NCBI GenBank assembly: GCA_017483765.1
Contig: JAFUVE010000006.1
Coordinates: forward strand, 1-64,000
Length of the DNA stretch: 64,000 nt
Direction of reading: 5' to 3'
DNA from: Bacteroidaceae bacterium
GTDB lineage: Bacteria > Bacteroidota > Bacteroidia > Bacteroidales > Bacteroidaceae
Part shown: positions 18,134-27,617 of the stretch, one piece after another
Layout of the letters: every line of letters begins with the position of its first letter
Numbering within the stretch: the stretch's first letter is position 1
Made by a program: the position numbers and the translations under genes
Notes under the pieces: model-generated
Databases searched by the model: none
What the model was told of the DNA's origin: nothing
What the model saw: the letters and a program-made list of their open reading frames with translations, nothing else

Positions 18134-20242
18134 TTATTTAATTGGGTTAAAATAGAATACTCCACTAATATTTCCTATTATTGTAGGATGTTGAGATTTA
18201 TTTTCATATTGAGGAGATGGTTTATTAATTATTTCCATGGTTTTTCTTTCTACATAGTCAAAGAACTCTGTATGTGCTAGACCCGGTTGGTCTAATGCGT
18301 CTAATAAGGCCATCATATAAGGACTGTGACCTGTTGCGGGATAACCGTCATCATTTGCTTTCTGACCTTCATCTGCTGAGTATGCTGTAATCATTCCTAC
18401 TGGTGGCTCCTCTATATGAAAACCAGTCGATTTTCTGTTGATGGATCGAGTTGACATTTCTTTGCACCCAAGGTCCGCATTATCTCTACATGCATCGAGT
18501 ATAGTGATTTTTACCTTCGCGTTTGTCTGACTCAACTGGCTTACGATGTCTCTTACGAGCAAGGTGTGTGAGCTGAACTCATCGTCACAAAGAGGATAAG
18601 GAAGGTCTATTGGAAGAAGATAACTTTGATATCCCTTTTGCATACCATGACCTGCATAGAATATGACGGCGACATCGCTGGCATTAGCCTTGCTGAGAAA
18701 GTTGGAAATGCTATTTCGCATATCATAATAACCTTTGTCTTCAACGTAAGTAACATCGAATTTTAAACTTTTCAGTTTCTCGGTTAATGCTTTGGCGTCA
18801 TTGACGGTTGTTCCCAATCCTTCAATTGAACTATATCTTTTATTTGCCATTACTAAAGCTACCCTTTTCCCATTTCTTTGCGGTTGAGCATTTTGCTTTC
18901 GATAAATCACTGTTTTTGCAGACGAAGTAGTAGAACCAGCATCATTCCTGGCGAATATCTTAATTGTGTTTACTCCTTCTTTTAATTCAACGTCCTGATT
19001 GATGGACTGAACCTTTTCACCTCCTTTTGCCACGCTGATGCCGCGACTTGTGCCTCCTTCTGAATTTATCAATACTTTCCAATCGAGCAATTTTGTTGTG
19101 GATTTGATTGTAGCTTGGACACGATAGGTCGGTGCCGTTACGGTATCGACTGAAACGCTATTAAATGAAATCGTTGGAACGGTAAGTTGGGTATAGTTTA
19201 TCGTCTTTTCTAACGTGGTAGTCCCAGCCGCGTTTGAAACTGATACTATTACATAGTTTAGTCCTGGATTCAATGTGATAGTCTTAGTTATGGTCATCTC
19301 ATTAGAACCTTTCCTGTTTTGTGAGAAAACACCCGTAGGTGTTTCACGAAAACTGACGTCCCAATTTTCAATTCTACTTGGAGAAGACACTTTAACTTTT
19401 ACCTCGTAGGTAGAAGATGCGCTGTTCAATGATGGTGATAGCCATTCAAGGGTTGCAAGACGGGCATCTTGCTTACGGTTTGCATTGTCACGTTCCTGTG
19501 CAGATGAGTAGAGATTTGCCCTACTGTCATAGTAATATGTTTTACCATTAAATCTAACATCTGCGTCTCCATTGAAATAATTAAAATCTATGGTCGATGA
19601 AGTGTAAGGATACTGAAACTTTACAACCTCTTTGCCTTTCTTGTCTATCATACCCCATTTCCCTCCATGCATAACCCATGCAAAATCGCCAAAGAATCCC
19701 CATTTGACATCCTCAAACTGGAATGAAAAAGCTTTATATCCTTTTTCATTTATAAAGAAACAAGGATCGTTAGCTTTCAGGCTTACTGCTGCTAACCCTT
19801 CTGAAAAAGGAAAGGCCATGTCGTAAGTCGAAAGGTTCAGTTTCTTTCCATTAATGTCAATGTAATACCACTTTCCATTTGCTTTCTCTTGAACTGGGGA
19901 GTACGTGTTGTTCCATTCAAAGCCAAATGCTTGATTGTATTTAGCTGGAATAATCTCTTTTCCATTCTTATCAACAAAGCCCCACTTTGAACCTATCCGA
20001 AATGCAGCCGGCCGTTCACCATCACCAAAATCTCCAATTTCATCATACTTAAGCGGTATGATTTCACGACCGGTGTCATCTATATATCCGTGTTTGCCTC
20101 CTTTCATCACATACGTAAGACCAGTGGAATTATCACGCCCCCCCACTAAATCGTATTGCCTCTGTTGGCAATACGAAGATAGTTGATATGCGTTTAGGAA
20201 TAATGCAAATATAAGTTTAAATGTGTAATTACAGACTCTCAT
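18134..20242 (-). CDS. Secreted WG-repeat protein with C-terminal caspase (C14) domain
   Basis: I start at the ATG at 20242 because it gives a clean signal peptide (MRVCNYTFKLIFALFLNAYQ) and does not overlap the upstream gene; the product is 702 aa. Order: WG repeats at about 30-220 (KHGYIDDTGREIIPLKYDE, KWGFVDKNGKEIIPAKY, KWGMIDKKGKEV), a beta-rich Ig-like region about 260-450, and the caspase fold from about 475. The caspase dyad is His532 in FYAGHGMQ and Cys585 in LDACRDNAD. Bacterial caspase homologues (orthocaspases) usually cut after Arg or Lys. A signal peptide on a caspase is notable, because the enzyme would act outside the cytoplasm. Confidence 0.85.
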   Translation of the reverse strand: MRVCNYTFKLIFALFLNAYQLSSYCQQRQYDLVGGRDNSTGLTYVMKGGKHGYIDDTGREIIPLKYDEIGDFGDGERPAAFRIGSKWGFVDKNGKEIIPAKYNQAFGFEWNNTYSPVQEKANGKWYYIDINGKKLNLSTYDMAFPFSEGLAAVSLKANDPCFFINEKGYKAFSFQFEDVKWGFFGDFAWVMHGGKWGMIDKKGKEVVKFQYPYTSSTIDFNYFNGDADVRFNGKTYYYDSRANLYSSAQERDNANRKQDARLATLEWLSPSLNSASSTYEVKVKVSSPSRIENWDVSFRETPTGVFSQNRKGSNEMTITKTITLNPGLNYVIVSVSNAAGTTTLEKTINYTQLTVPTISFNSVSVDTVTAPTYRVQATIKSTTKLLDWKVLINSEGGTSRGISVAKGGEKVQSINQDVELKEGVNTIKIFARNDAGSTTSSAKTVIYRKQNAQPQRNGKRVALVMANKRYSSIEGLGTTVNDAKALTEKLKSLKFDVTYVEDKGYYDMRNSISNFLSKANASDVAVIFYAGHGMQKGYQSYLLPIDLPYPLCDDEFSSHTLLVRDIVSQLSQTNAKVKITILDACRDNADLGCKEMSTRSINRKSTGFHIEEPPVGMITAYSADEGQKANDDGYPATGHSPYMMALLDALDQPGLAHTEFFDYVERKTMEIINKPSPQYENKSQHPTIIGNISGVFYFNPIK

Positions 20243-20270
20243 ATTAGATATAACTAAAATACAACAATTG

Positions 20271-21155
20271 TTATAAGTCAATCGATGCTGCAACTCCAAT
20301 GCCTACATTAAAGCCATTTTTTTCTTTGTACTTAAAGCAATAATCGTAGCCTGCACTTATTGTTATAAACCATTGATTGTCTCTATAACGTGTCGATTTT
20401 GTTATGGGGATAAATCCTTTTAAGTTGGGTCGAATCATTAAGTCCCATGATTCGTCAAGGTTTGAAGTTGATGTACTGCTACCACTATTTACAGTGCCTA
20501 AGTCTGTTGTCGTTGATATATTGCCATGTTCATCCACTGTTGTAGTAGAACCGCTACCAGGTGTTTCACTATACCAATGTTTTGTTTCTTTGATATCTTT
20601 TGCACCGTGCGACATAACTCCCACACCACAGCCTATTGCAAAATACTTATAGAAAAAAGACGGAGTAAAGGTAATAAACATACTGGTATTGTCTTTCCAT
20701 GTCCGTTCTGTATAATTCTTTTCATCAACAAAATCAGTCTCTTTATGCTCTTTAGAACTGAAGTCAAGACCTATATCTAGGGAACCCATGAACATTCCGT
20801 ATGAGCCAAATAGAGATAATCCTATTGGAAAGTCTTTGCTGTAATTATACGTACCACCAATCAATGATTTATCAAAAAGCTGCTCTGCTATTGACGGAAC
20901 ATAATTCTCGGATTTACGTAGCTTCTCTATAACCTTCGAATATCTGTTTTGTCGATTTTGCTGCAATGCAAATTTGGATCGTTTGTCGTTTATTCTTTTC
21001 TCTTCTGACAACCAGTTGTTTACCATTGATGCATGCTCTATAGCCCACTTATTCCTTGTCAAACTTTCATCCCAATTCTTCTGTGCGTAGGAAACCATCA
21101 TTGTGAAAAACAACGTAAAAGACATTAGTAATCGCATTAAATGATTCTTTTTCAT
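20271..21155 (-). CDS. Secreted protein, probable outer-membrane beta-barrel
   Basis: A signal peptide is visible (MKKNHLMRLLMSFTLFFTMM, cleavage after SYAQ near residue 25). Residues 30-90 are charged and helical. From about 95 the chain alternates in a beta-barrel-like pattern with aromatic girdles (IGLSLFGSYGMFMGSLDIGLDF is one such strand pair) and ends in GVAASIDL, a hydrophobic C-terminal strand. A Ser/Thr-rich loop lies near 200-235. It is the first gene of the caspase operon, preceded by a long leader. It could anchor or export the operon's other secreted products, which is a guess. Confidence 0.65.
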   Translation of the reverse strand: MKKNHLMRLLMSFTLFFTMMVSYAQKNWDESLTRNKWAIEHASMVNNWLSEEKRINDKRSKFALQQNRQNRYSKVIEKLRKSENYVPSIAEQLFDKSLIGGTYNYSKDFPIGLSLFGSYGMFMGSLDIGLDFSSKEHKETDFVDEKNYTERTWKDNTSMFITFTPSFFYKYFAIGCGVGVMSHGAKDIKETKHWYSETPGSGSTTTVDEHGNISTTTDLGTVNSGSSTSTSNLDESWDLMIRPNLKGFIPITKSTRYRDNQWFITISAGYDYCFKYKEKNGFNVGIGVAASIDL

Positions 21156-21179
21156 AATTCAACTAGTATTAGTTTCTTG

Positions 21180-21495
21180 AACTCCCGGCAAGAATGGTTT
21201 AAAAATGAGCTGACTATGAAAAAAAAGGAGTGGGAGTTCTTACTGGTCACCTATCCCACTATCAGGCTCTCGCATTGCCCTCGCCAAGGATAAGCAACAC
21301 AAGAAACCCCACGCCATAGTATATAATACATCAGCCATTTTGAATGACAATGCATAATACACCTAACGTAGGCGTTCCCGGTTGCGTTTCTTCTTGGCTT
21401 AGTCAAATTTGCGAGATTTGATAGTAGAAGATAACGTTCGTAAACGCCTTTTTTTATAATAATTATCTCCTGCATGTATTGTATACAGGATTTAT
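21180..21495 (-). ncRNA. Candidate structured leader RNA of the caspase operon
   Basis: From the minus-strand promoter at 21502-21509 to the first ATG at 21155 there are about 340 nt. GGCGTTTACGAACG near the 5' side faces GGGAACGCC about 75 nt later. Near the 3' end AGTGGGA pairs with TCCCACT across an 18-nt loop and is followed by CCTTTTTTTT, the form of an intrinsic terminator. A 74-codon open frame crosses the leader, but its composition (many Arg, Cys and Tyr, no family) suggests it is incidental. Confidence 0.5.
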
Positions 21496-21501
21496 ATGAT
21501 G

Positions 21502-21509
21502 CAAAATTA
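21502..21509 (-). promoter_or_regulatory. -7 motif TAATTTTG for the caspase operon
   Basis: This matches TAnnTTTG on the minus strand, 347 bases upstream of the first gene of the operon. No nearer match was seen. Confidence 0.5.
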
Positions 21510-21636
21510 GAAAAAAAATACTTTAATGCAAAATATTTCGCAAAAAAATTTTTTACACCCTTTCAATAATAGAACAATTAATCCGTAATTGTTTTGAAAC
21601 CATCAAGAATATGATGAAATAATGTTTCAGCCGTTT

Positions 21637-21777
21637 TGCACTCGCTGCTCCAGAATCTCGCTTTGCAGGATTCTGTCACGACTCGGCATAGCTCAAGCAA
21701 GCTTGGCTCTGCACTCGTCCAGAATCTCGGTTACATAGCTCGCTGTGTGCCCTCAAAATTGCGAGTAAGCGAGAACA
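21637..21777. repeat. Dispersed GC-rich element, copy B
   Basis: Set in very AT-rich DNA, this stretch repeats short words such as CTCGGCATAGCTCAAGC, AAGCTTGG, CTGCACTCG and CCAGAATCTCG (the last twice). It is related to the copies near 1.37 kb and 45.35 kb. No coding sense was found in the 21.5-21.97 kb spacer. Confidence 0.45.
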
Positions 21778-21966
21778 AAAGAGAACTCGTTCTAATTTTA
21801 TTGAACGAGAGCAATTTTTCAAAATGCTAATAAAAATCTACTCACATAAAATCCAAAATCAATCCGACATAATTTATAGAACACCCCTTGAAAAAAGTTT
21901 TTCAAAAACCATATCTCAATATAGCTAATCTGTTATTATCTAACACATAAACTCCATTCTTATTTG

Positions 21967-22665
21967 TCATTTCTTTTTCAACAATAATTCAGGGTGCTCC
22001 AGTTCTTCCACCAACTTGTCAACCATCGTGCAGGGCTTATGGGCTGCATAATTGGTATCGGTAAAAAGTTTACGTAGCTGGTTGGCAAAACGCCTGGCCA
22101 AGTCCTCGCGGCCATACTGCTGGAGAAGACTGTATATATCAGGATTGCCTTTCCGATACTTAAAAGTTTCGTCACCCATTCTGTTTCTAAAGGCTTCTTC
22201 AAGCTTGTCAATATAGGCAGAGCGGCTGATGCCTGTATCCAGATATTCAAAGTGCAAGTAGTACCATAGCTCAAAGGCTTCGTTCGTCCAGGCACTTTGG
22301 AATCCTAACTTATGGGCTTTTTTGATGGCTTCGTTGAAGTCATCGAAGTCATCCTTATCGAATACCACCCATACGCGGTCAAAAGTCATGGCATTCTTGC
22401 GCTCTAGTTCTGTCTTGATTTCCTGCGTCCTGTCCACCAAAGCAACTGTAGCCCGGCCTTCGCCCTCAATTGTTACTTCGCGAACGGTTGAGATGTAATT
22501 ATTGATAAGGGCCTCGAAGTAGTGCGGTTCTGTCTTCGTCCCTTCACAGACTATGAGGAAACGCACGAGCTTCTCACGAACATTCTCTTTGCGCTTCTTG
22601 GCAGCTTTGGCTTCCTTACGTTCCCTCCTCAGCTTTGCAATTTCTTCTTTTCTTGAATATCCCAT
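21967..22665 (-). CDS. rloB: RloB/AbiLii-like TOPRIM-type effector
   Basis: RloB-family proteins carry a TOPRIM-like fold and pair with an ATPase in anti-phage (abortive infection) systems. The N-terminus is a highly basic helix (residues 5-35). The metal motif is visible as Glu41 in VCEGTKTEPHYF and the Asp103-x-Asp105 pair in VVFDKDDFD. At 232 aa the length fits. It starts 9 bases after the stop of the ATPase gene, so the two form an operon. Nuclease activity is inferred from the fold. Confidence 0.8.
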   Translation of the reverse strand: MGYSRKEEIAKLRRERKEAKAAKKRKENVREKLVRFLIVCEGTKTEPHYFEALINNYISTVREVTIEGEGRATVALVDRTQEIKTELERKNAMTFDRVWVVFDKDDFDDFNEAIKKAHKLGFQSAWTNEAFELWYYLHFEYLDTGISRSAYIDKLEEAFRNRMGDETFKYRKGNPDIYSLLQQYGREDLARRFANQLRKLFTDTNYAAHKPCTMVDKLVEELEHPELLLKKK

Positions 22666-22674
22666 AGCAGCACT

Positions 22675-23940
22675 CTATTTTCCAATGAAAGGTATAGCAC
22701 CATAGCGTCCACGAATATAGTCACGCTTGATGTCTCGGTCATTGCGCACTTTCTTTCCGTCCTCGTCCTTGAACTCCACGAGCGAATAGATGTCTGTTGA
22801 CTCCACCATGTCTTTCTCTGCAAACCAAATCTGATCACGACGGATAATCTCCAAATCAAGCAGGTTTGTGTCGTGGGTGGCGAAAATCAGCTGTGCCCCG
22901 TGCCTGTTCTTCTCTGGATCCATGAAAAGAAGTACGATGTTACGCGTCAGTAAGGGGTGAAGCTTTGCATCAAGTTCATCGACAATCAGTGTCTTGCCCT
23001 CGTTCAGTGTGTCGAAAATTGGACCGGAAATCTCTATCACTTTCTTTGTTCCCTCTGACTCCATCTGGTTCTTGTGGAAATTGCGTTCACCAATCACGAG
23101 GCCTTTTTCATCATAGACATTATGAGTGGTTATCGGCTCGACCACATTTCCTGTTTCCATGTCCTTCTCTAACTGTGACCTTATCGACATAGGAGCACTG
23201 TCGAAAGCCTCATTTGGAATATCGACCTTCTTGACTGAAAAACGGGTAAAACCGAGTTGCAGGGTCTTGAAGAACTCCTGAGCCTGATCAGCTCCATTCA
23301 GATGTTCCACAAACATTCTGAGCGTAAATGCCTCGTAGCCTTCGCTGTCGATTCCGGAAAGTACATTGCATTCTCTAAACCAGCTCAATATGGAATTGGA
23401 CTTCTCTCCCTTCAACTGTGCCACAAGTGATAGAAAGAGACGATTAGAGTTTGTTAAATCCTCTTTTCCCAGACCCTCTGGGAGTCTCTTTGCTGATACT
23501 TCTATAATATCTCGTGAACGCATGAAAAGCTCGTACTCTTTCTCGCTAAACCGTTTCTCGTATAGCCACTCAGAAATGATATCCGTTTTGTTGTATTCAA
23601 AGCCGTAGCGGTAAAGCGCCTCACCCTTAATAAATTGTATCTCAAACAATGTCGGCTGCGAATCTGATTTTTCATCCAATGCAAAAGGATCATAGGGTAG
23701 TGAGTCTCCTTCATTCAGCCTGACGGAATGCCTGACCATACTACGCATGGTAGATATGGCCTGAATCAAATTACTCTTGCCTCCCGAGTTAGCGCCATAG
23801 AAGACAGCCAAAGGCAACAAACTGAACTTGCCCTTGTTGATGACAGAGTCTTTATGTTCCTTAATGGAACTTGCCTCCATGCTAAAGGTGTGCTCATGTT
23901 TGAAAGAGCGATAATTTTTAACAGTGAAATTTATCAGCAT
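22675..23940 (-). CDS. rloA: RloA/AbiLi-like AAA ATPase
   Basis: This is a 421-aa SMC-type (AAA_15) ATPase. The N-terminus MLINFTVKNYRSFKHEHTFS is typical of the group. The Walker A is GANSGGKSN (Lys55), and the late Walker B is TLIVDELDAKLHP, followed by the FATHDTNLLD switch-His region. Together with the RloB-like protein downstream it resembles the AbiL pair, in which the ATPase is thought to sense infection and control the TOPRIM partner. It has its own TAnnTTTG promoter 17 bases upstream. Confidence 0.8.
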   Translation of the reverse strand: MLINFTVKNYRSFKHEHTFSMEASSIKEHKDSVINKGKFSLLPLAVFYGANSGGKSNLIQAISTMRSMVRHSVRLNEGDSLPYDPFALDEKSDSQPTLFEIQFIKGEALYRYGFEYNKTDIISEWLYEKRFSEKEYELFMRSRDIIEVSAKRLPEGLGKEDLTNSNRLFLSLVAQLKGEKSNSILSWFRECNVLSGIDSEGYEAFTLRMFVEHLNGADQAQEFFKTLQLGFTRFSVKKVDIPNEAFDSAPMSIRSQLEKDMETGNVVEPITTHNVYDEKGLVIGERNFHKNQMESEGTKKVIEISGPIFDTLNEGKTLIVDELDAKLHPLLTRNIVLLFMDPEKNRHGAQLIFATHDTNLLDLEIIRRDQIWFAEKDMVESTDIYSLVEFKDEDGKKVRNDRDIKRDYIRGRYGAIPFIGK

Positions 23941-23957
23941 ATCTTAATATTTTTGTA

Positions 23958-23965
23958 CAAAGATA
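23958..23965 (-). promoter_or_regulatory. -7 motif TATCTTTG for rloAB
   Basis: This exact match on the minus strand lies 17 bases before the rloA start codon. Confidence 0.6.
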
Positions 23966-24901
23966 TAATTATTATTCGATATGGTTTATAAATTGCGAGA
24001 AAAAATCTCAAAAAACAAGTAATTTTAACACTTGTGGAGGGCTTATTGGTTTGTAAATGTGAAATACGCTCATTTATTTATTTACTAATGTCCTCTATTT
24101 TTAAGCTGCTCTTGGGCAAATCCGTGTCTTTAACAATAAGAACAGATGGCAATGTACTCTTCTTGCTGTTCTTACGGATTATGATTTTGCCTATAAGACT
24201 TCTCACTATGCGGTATATGATGTTGCACCTGTTGAAGTTATCCTGACTGACAAATAAAAAGAGGACACCCTTTCTGCAGCCAAACATGCAACTGAGGGCG
24301 GAACCAGCATAATGTGAAAAGTGTTTTATAGAAAAAATGGAATCATTAAGAGAATTTGGAATGTTTGAAGGTTGGTCTGCTAGCAGTTGGAGCGCTTGAC
24401 ACCTCAAAGGCTGGGGTTGTCTATAACAAGTGTGTATTTCTGACTTAATAATGGTGAAATTACAGAAGGTATGCGTTTTTTACTGAAAAATTTTTGATTT
24501 CTGATGGATTTTTTGTAAATTTGCTCATCGCTTCGGAAATTTTGTATGTTATCGTTCTGTGTACATCTAAGTTGTACATTTTCTGTGATATACGGATATT
24601 TCCCGAAGTTTTTTTATGTTATATTTTTAAATGGAATTTCTAAATCCGAAACTTGAGTAAATAGATTAATAACAGTTTTCTGAAAATGTTATGGTTTGAT
24701 AATATATAAACGCAATGCATCCAAAATATAGATATATAAGTCTAGTTGTCTTTTTTCTTGTTCTTTATAATGACCTGAAGACGACAAATTGACTCATTTT
24801 CCTTTTGTCTGTGGTATGGTCAGTCGACTGACAGCCGTCTTGCAGCCTTTATTTTCAAACGGAGAATTTTTAATGATTACTTAATCCACTTATACAAATC
24901 C
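23966..24901. other. AT-rich spacer, possible gene remnants
   Basis: I see no intact gene. Two short plus-strand stretches read like broken coding sequence: codons from about 24141 to a stop near 24260 (ending VYDVAPVEVILTDK), and about 24364-24455 (LLAVGALDTSKAGVVYNK). Neither has a start and no family is recognisable. The rest is low-complexity AT-rich DNA. Confidence 0.35.
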
Positions 24902-25798
24902 ATGGAACTCAACAAATTCGACCGACAACTCAAATTGCTGGAGATGCTCATCGACAACATGTATCTCACGATACAGGAGATGGGCAAGAAACTCGGCATA
25001 TCCACTCGGTCGGTCTACAGATATATCCAGTTCTTCGAAGACAACGGATTCGACGTCTACAACGATCAGGGAATCTACAGCGTGGGCCATAACTCACCGT
25101 TCGTGGCAGCCGTCACGAAAAAAATACATTTCACCAACGAAGAGCTCAACTGCCTCGGACTGCTCATCTCAAGGGCCGACCGCACCAACCCTGTGGTCAA
25201 CAAGCTGAAATACCGGTTCAGGAATATCTACGGCATGAACTTCGGCGTAGACGACTTCCGCTTCGACAAAAACATCTCCGACAACGTGGAGGTGCTCAGA
25301 ACGGCTATTGAGAACCGGCGTCTGTGTGTGCTTCAGAAGTACAACTCGTTGAACAGTAAAGACCAACGCGACCGTCTCGTCGAACCATTCCAGTTTATGA
25401 ACAACACCAACGAAGTGAGGTGCTTCGAGCTGGAGTCCGGCATATGCAAGAATTTCAAGGTGACACGCATCAAGGGCAAGGTGATCATGAAAAAGGAGAA
25501 ATGGAAGCACGACGACCTGCATGTCAATTATTTCACGGACATTTTCGGATTCTCCAGCGCCCAGGTCTGGAAAGTGATACTCAGGCTCACCACCGTCTCA
25601 AAAACCATCCTCATGGAGGAGTTCGGACTTGAAGAGATACGTTTTGTGCAGGAAGACGACGTACACTTCCTTGTCCATCTTCCTGTATGCAACATGAAAG
25701 GGGTGGGACGATTCGTGATGGGACTCATCGACGAGGTGGAAGTCGTCAAAGGAGATGAACTCCGACAGTATGTCAACGAAAAACTACACCGCATATAA
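24902..25798 (+). CDS. WYL-domain transcriptional regulator
   Basis: This 298-aa protein has an N-terminal winged helix-turn-helix (residues about 1-60; TIQEMGKKLGISTRSVYRYIQ is the recognition region) followed by a WYL-type ligand-binding region (about 130-220) and a C-terminal extension (about 230-298), as in DeoR-like WYL regulators. WYL proteins often respond to nucleic-acid or nucleotide ligands and regulate defence genes; rloAB lies upstream in the opposite direction. The GH9 gene follows 88 bases downstream in the same direction. Which of these it controls is not shown. Confidence 0.8.
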   Translation: MELNKFDRQLKLLEMLIDNMYLTIQEMGKKLGISTRSVYRYIQFFEDNGFDVYNDQGIYSVGHNSPFVAAVTKKIHFTNEELNCLGLLISRADRTNPVVNKLKYRFRNIYGMNFGVDDFRFDKNISDNVEVLRTAIENRRLCVLQKYNSLNSKDQRDRLVEPFQFMNNTNEVRCFELESGICKNFKVTRIKGKVIMKKEKWKHDDLHVNYFTDIFGFSSAQVWKVILRLTTVSKTILMEEFGLEEIRFVQEDDVHFLVHLPVCNMKGVGRFVMGLIDEVEVVKGDELRQYVNEKLHRI

Positions 25799-25824
25799 TT
25801 TCTGAAATTTGAAATTGAATCTTT

Positions 25825-25870
25825 CAACTTTCAACTTTAAACTTTAAACTTTAAACTTTAAACTTTAAAC
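25825..25870. repeat. Tandem 7-mer ACTTTAA
   Basis: Six to seven head-to-tail copies of ACTTTAA or ACTTTCA fill the spacer just before the GH9 gene. It is a simple-sequence spacer with no obvious function. Confidence 0.7.
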
Positions 25871-25886
25871 TAAATACACACCTCTC

Positions 25887-27617
25887 ATGAAGAAAATTCT
25901 ATTCAGCACCATGTCTGCAGTCCTGATGCTCGCGCCATCGGTATCTGCACAAATCCGCATCAACCAGGTGGGGATGTATCCACAGCAAGAAAAGACTGCC
26001 GTCGTCGAAGGAAAGGTGAAGGCGGGAAACGTGAAAATCACCGATGCCTCCACTGGCAAGCAGGCGGTGAAGCCGGTTGTGCTGCGCACGGCTGACTCCC
26101 CGTGGTCAGGCAAGACACGCACGGTGGTGGACTTCTCATCGCTGACACAGCCAGGACGATATGTCATCCAGTGCTCCGGTCAGTCGGCTGAGTTCACCGT
26201 GGGAGCCTCAGCCCTGCGAGACGCCACAGCAGCCACCCTGAAAGCCTTCTACCTCAACCGAACCGCCATGCCCATTGAGGCGGCTTATGCAGGAGAGTAT
26301 GCACGCCGGGCTGCACATCCCGACACGACGGTCTACATCCATCCGTCGGCCGCATCGTTAGGACGAACGGAAGGCACCGTCATCTCCTCACCTCTTGGAT
26401 GGTACGACGCCGGAGACTACAATAAGTATATCGTGAACTCGGCTTTCTCCGTCGGCATCATGCTGGCGTCGTACGAGCAAAACCAGGACTATTTCCGGCA
26501 GCTCAGCGTCAATATACCCGAGAGCAAGAACGGGACACCCGACGTGCTCGACGAACTGATGTACAACCTGAAATGGATGATCACGATGCAGGACCCCTAC
26601 GACGGAGGCGTGTACCACAAACTCACCACCCCGAATTTCGAGGCTTTCATCATGCCGTCAGAATGTAAGCAGAAACGTTACGTCGTACAGAAGAGCACGG
26701 CAGCCACACTCGACTTCGCGGCTGTGATGGCTCAGGCAGCACGAATCTACAAAGGCAACAAGGACTACCCCGACTTCTCAGCGCAGGCTGCCAAGGCAGC
26801 CATTGCCGCATACGGATGGGCTGAGCATAATCCGCATATCTACTACCGTCAGGGACGAATGAACGAACAGTTCAAGCCCGAGGTGTCCACAGGGGACTAT
26901 GGCGACGGAAATGTGAGCGACGAATGGTATTGGGCTGCCACCGAACTTTATCTTCTCACCGGCGACAAGCAGTTCCTCACCGTCGTAGGCAACCACCAGC
27001 CCCATCGTTTCACCACCCCCGTGTGGGGAAACGTGCGTACGCTTGGCTCTTATGAGTGGATGATGCACCAGCCCACCTCAGATTTCGCACAGTCATGCCG
27101 CAAGCAGCTTGTCAGCTATTGCGACAGCATCGTAGCCACCACGGCCGCCTCTGCCTTCCAGACTCCGAACGGCAACTCGCCGCGTGACTTCGGGTGGGGA
27201 TGCCTGGCAGAGACATTCTGCGCCAACGGACTGTCGTTGCTGTATGCTTATCGCCTCACGGGCAACAAGGCTTATCTCACCGCCGCCCAGCAGAACGCTG
27301 ACTACATCTTCGGGCGCAACGCCACAGGATACTGTTATCTCACCGGATTCGGCAGCAAGAGCCCGATGTTTCCCCATCACCGCATCTCCGCCTCCGACGG
27401 TATTGAGAAACCGCTGCCGGGCATGCTCGTGGGCGGTCCCAACCCCGGACAGCAGGACATCGCCAACGTGAAGAGCTATCCGTCGAAGGAGCCGGACGAA
27501 TCGTATGCCGATGTCACGGACTCATACGCCTCCAACGAGATTGCCATAAACTGGAACGCGTCGCTGCTGGCCATGCTCGGATGGCTCGAGGCGGAACAGG
27601 GGAAGAGTGAGAAATGA
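25887..27617 (+). CDS. Secreted glycoside hydrolase family 9 glycanase
   Basis: GH9 enzymes are mostly endo-beta-1,4-glucanases acting on cellulose, mixed-linkage glucan or xyloglucan. A signal peptide ends near VSAQ (residue 22). An N-terminal Ig-like CelD_N domain (INQVGMYPQQEKTAVV to about 110) precedes the (alpha/alpha)6 barrel. Catalytic elements are complete: Asp174 and Asp177 in WYDAGDYNKY, the PHHR signature (His497-His498-Arg499), and the acid Glu551 in SNEIAINWN. The length of 576 aa is normal for this two-domain type. It stands without susC/susD partners. The stop codon lies inside the start of a tandem repeat. Confidence 0.92.
   Translation: MKKILFSTMSAVLMLAPSVSAQIRINQVGMYPQQEKTAVVEGKVKAGNVKITDASTGKQAVKPVVLRTADSPWSGKTRTVVDFSSLTQPGRYVIQCSGQSAEFTVGASALRDATAATLKAFYLNRTAMPIEAAYAGEYARRAAHPDTTVYIHPSAASLGRTEGTVISSPLGWYDAGDYNKYIVNSAFSVGIMLASYEQNQDYFRQLSVNIPESKNGTPDVLDELMYNLKWMITMQDPYDGGVYHKLTTPNFEAFIMPSECKQKRYVVQKSTAATLDFAAVMAQAARIYKGNKDYPDFSAQAAKAAIAAYGWAEHNPHIYYRQGRMNEQFKPEVSTGDYGDGNVSDEWYWAATELYLLTGDKQFLTVVGNHQPHRFTTPVWGNVRTLGSYEWMMHQPTSDFAQSCRKQLVSYCDSIVATTAASAFQTPNGNSPRDFGWGCLAETFCANGLSLLYAYRLTGNKAYLTAAQQNADYIFGRNATGYCYLTGFGSKSPMFPHHRISASDGIEKPLPGMLVGGPNPGQQDIANVKSYPSKEPDESYADVTDSYASNEIAINWNASLLAMLGWLEAEQGKSEK

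Noticed and set aside
21251..21475. 74-codon frame in the caspase-operon leader as a gene
   Set aside because: Composition is not protein-like, and the stretch fits a folded leader better; kept as RNA candidate.
24078..24407. 109-codon minus-strand frame in the spacer before the WYL gene
   Set aside because: No recognisable domain or start signal, and the opposite strand shows more coding-like fragments; treated as possible remnants.
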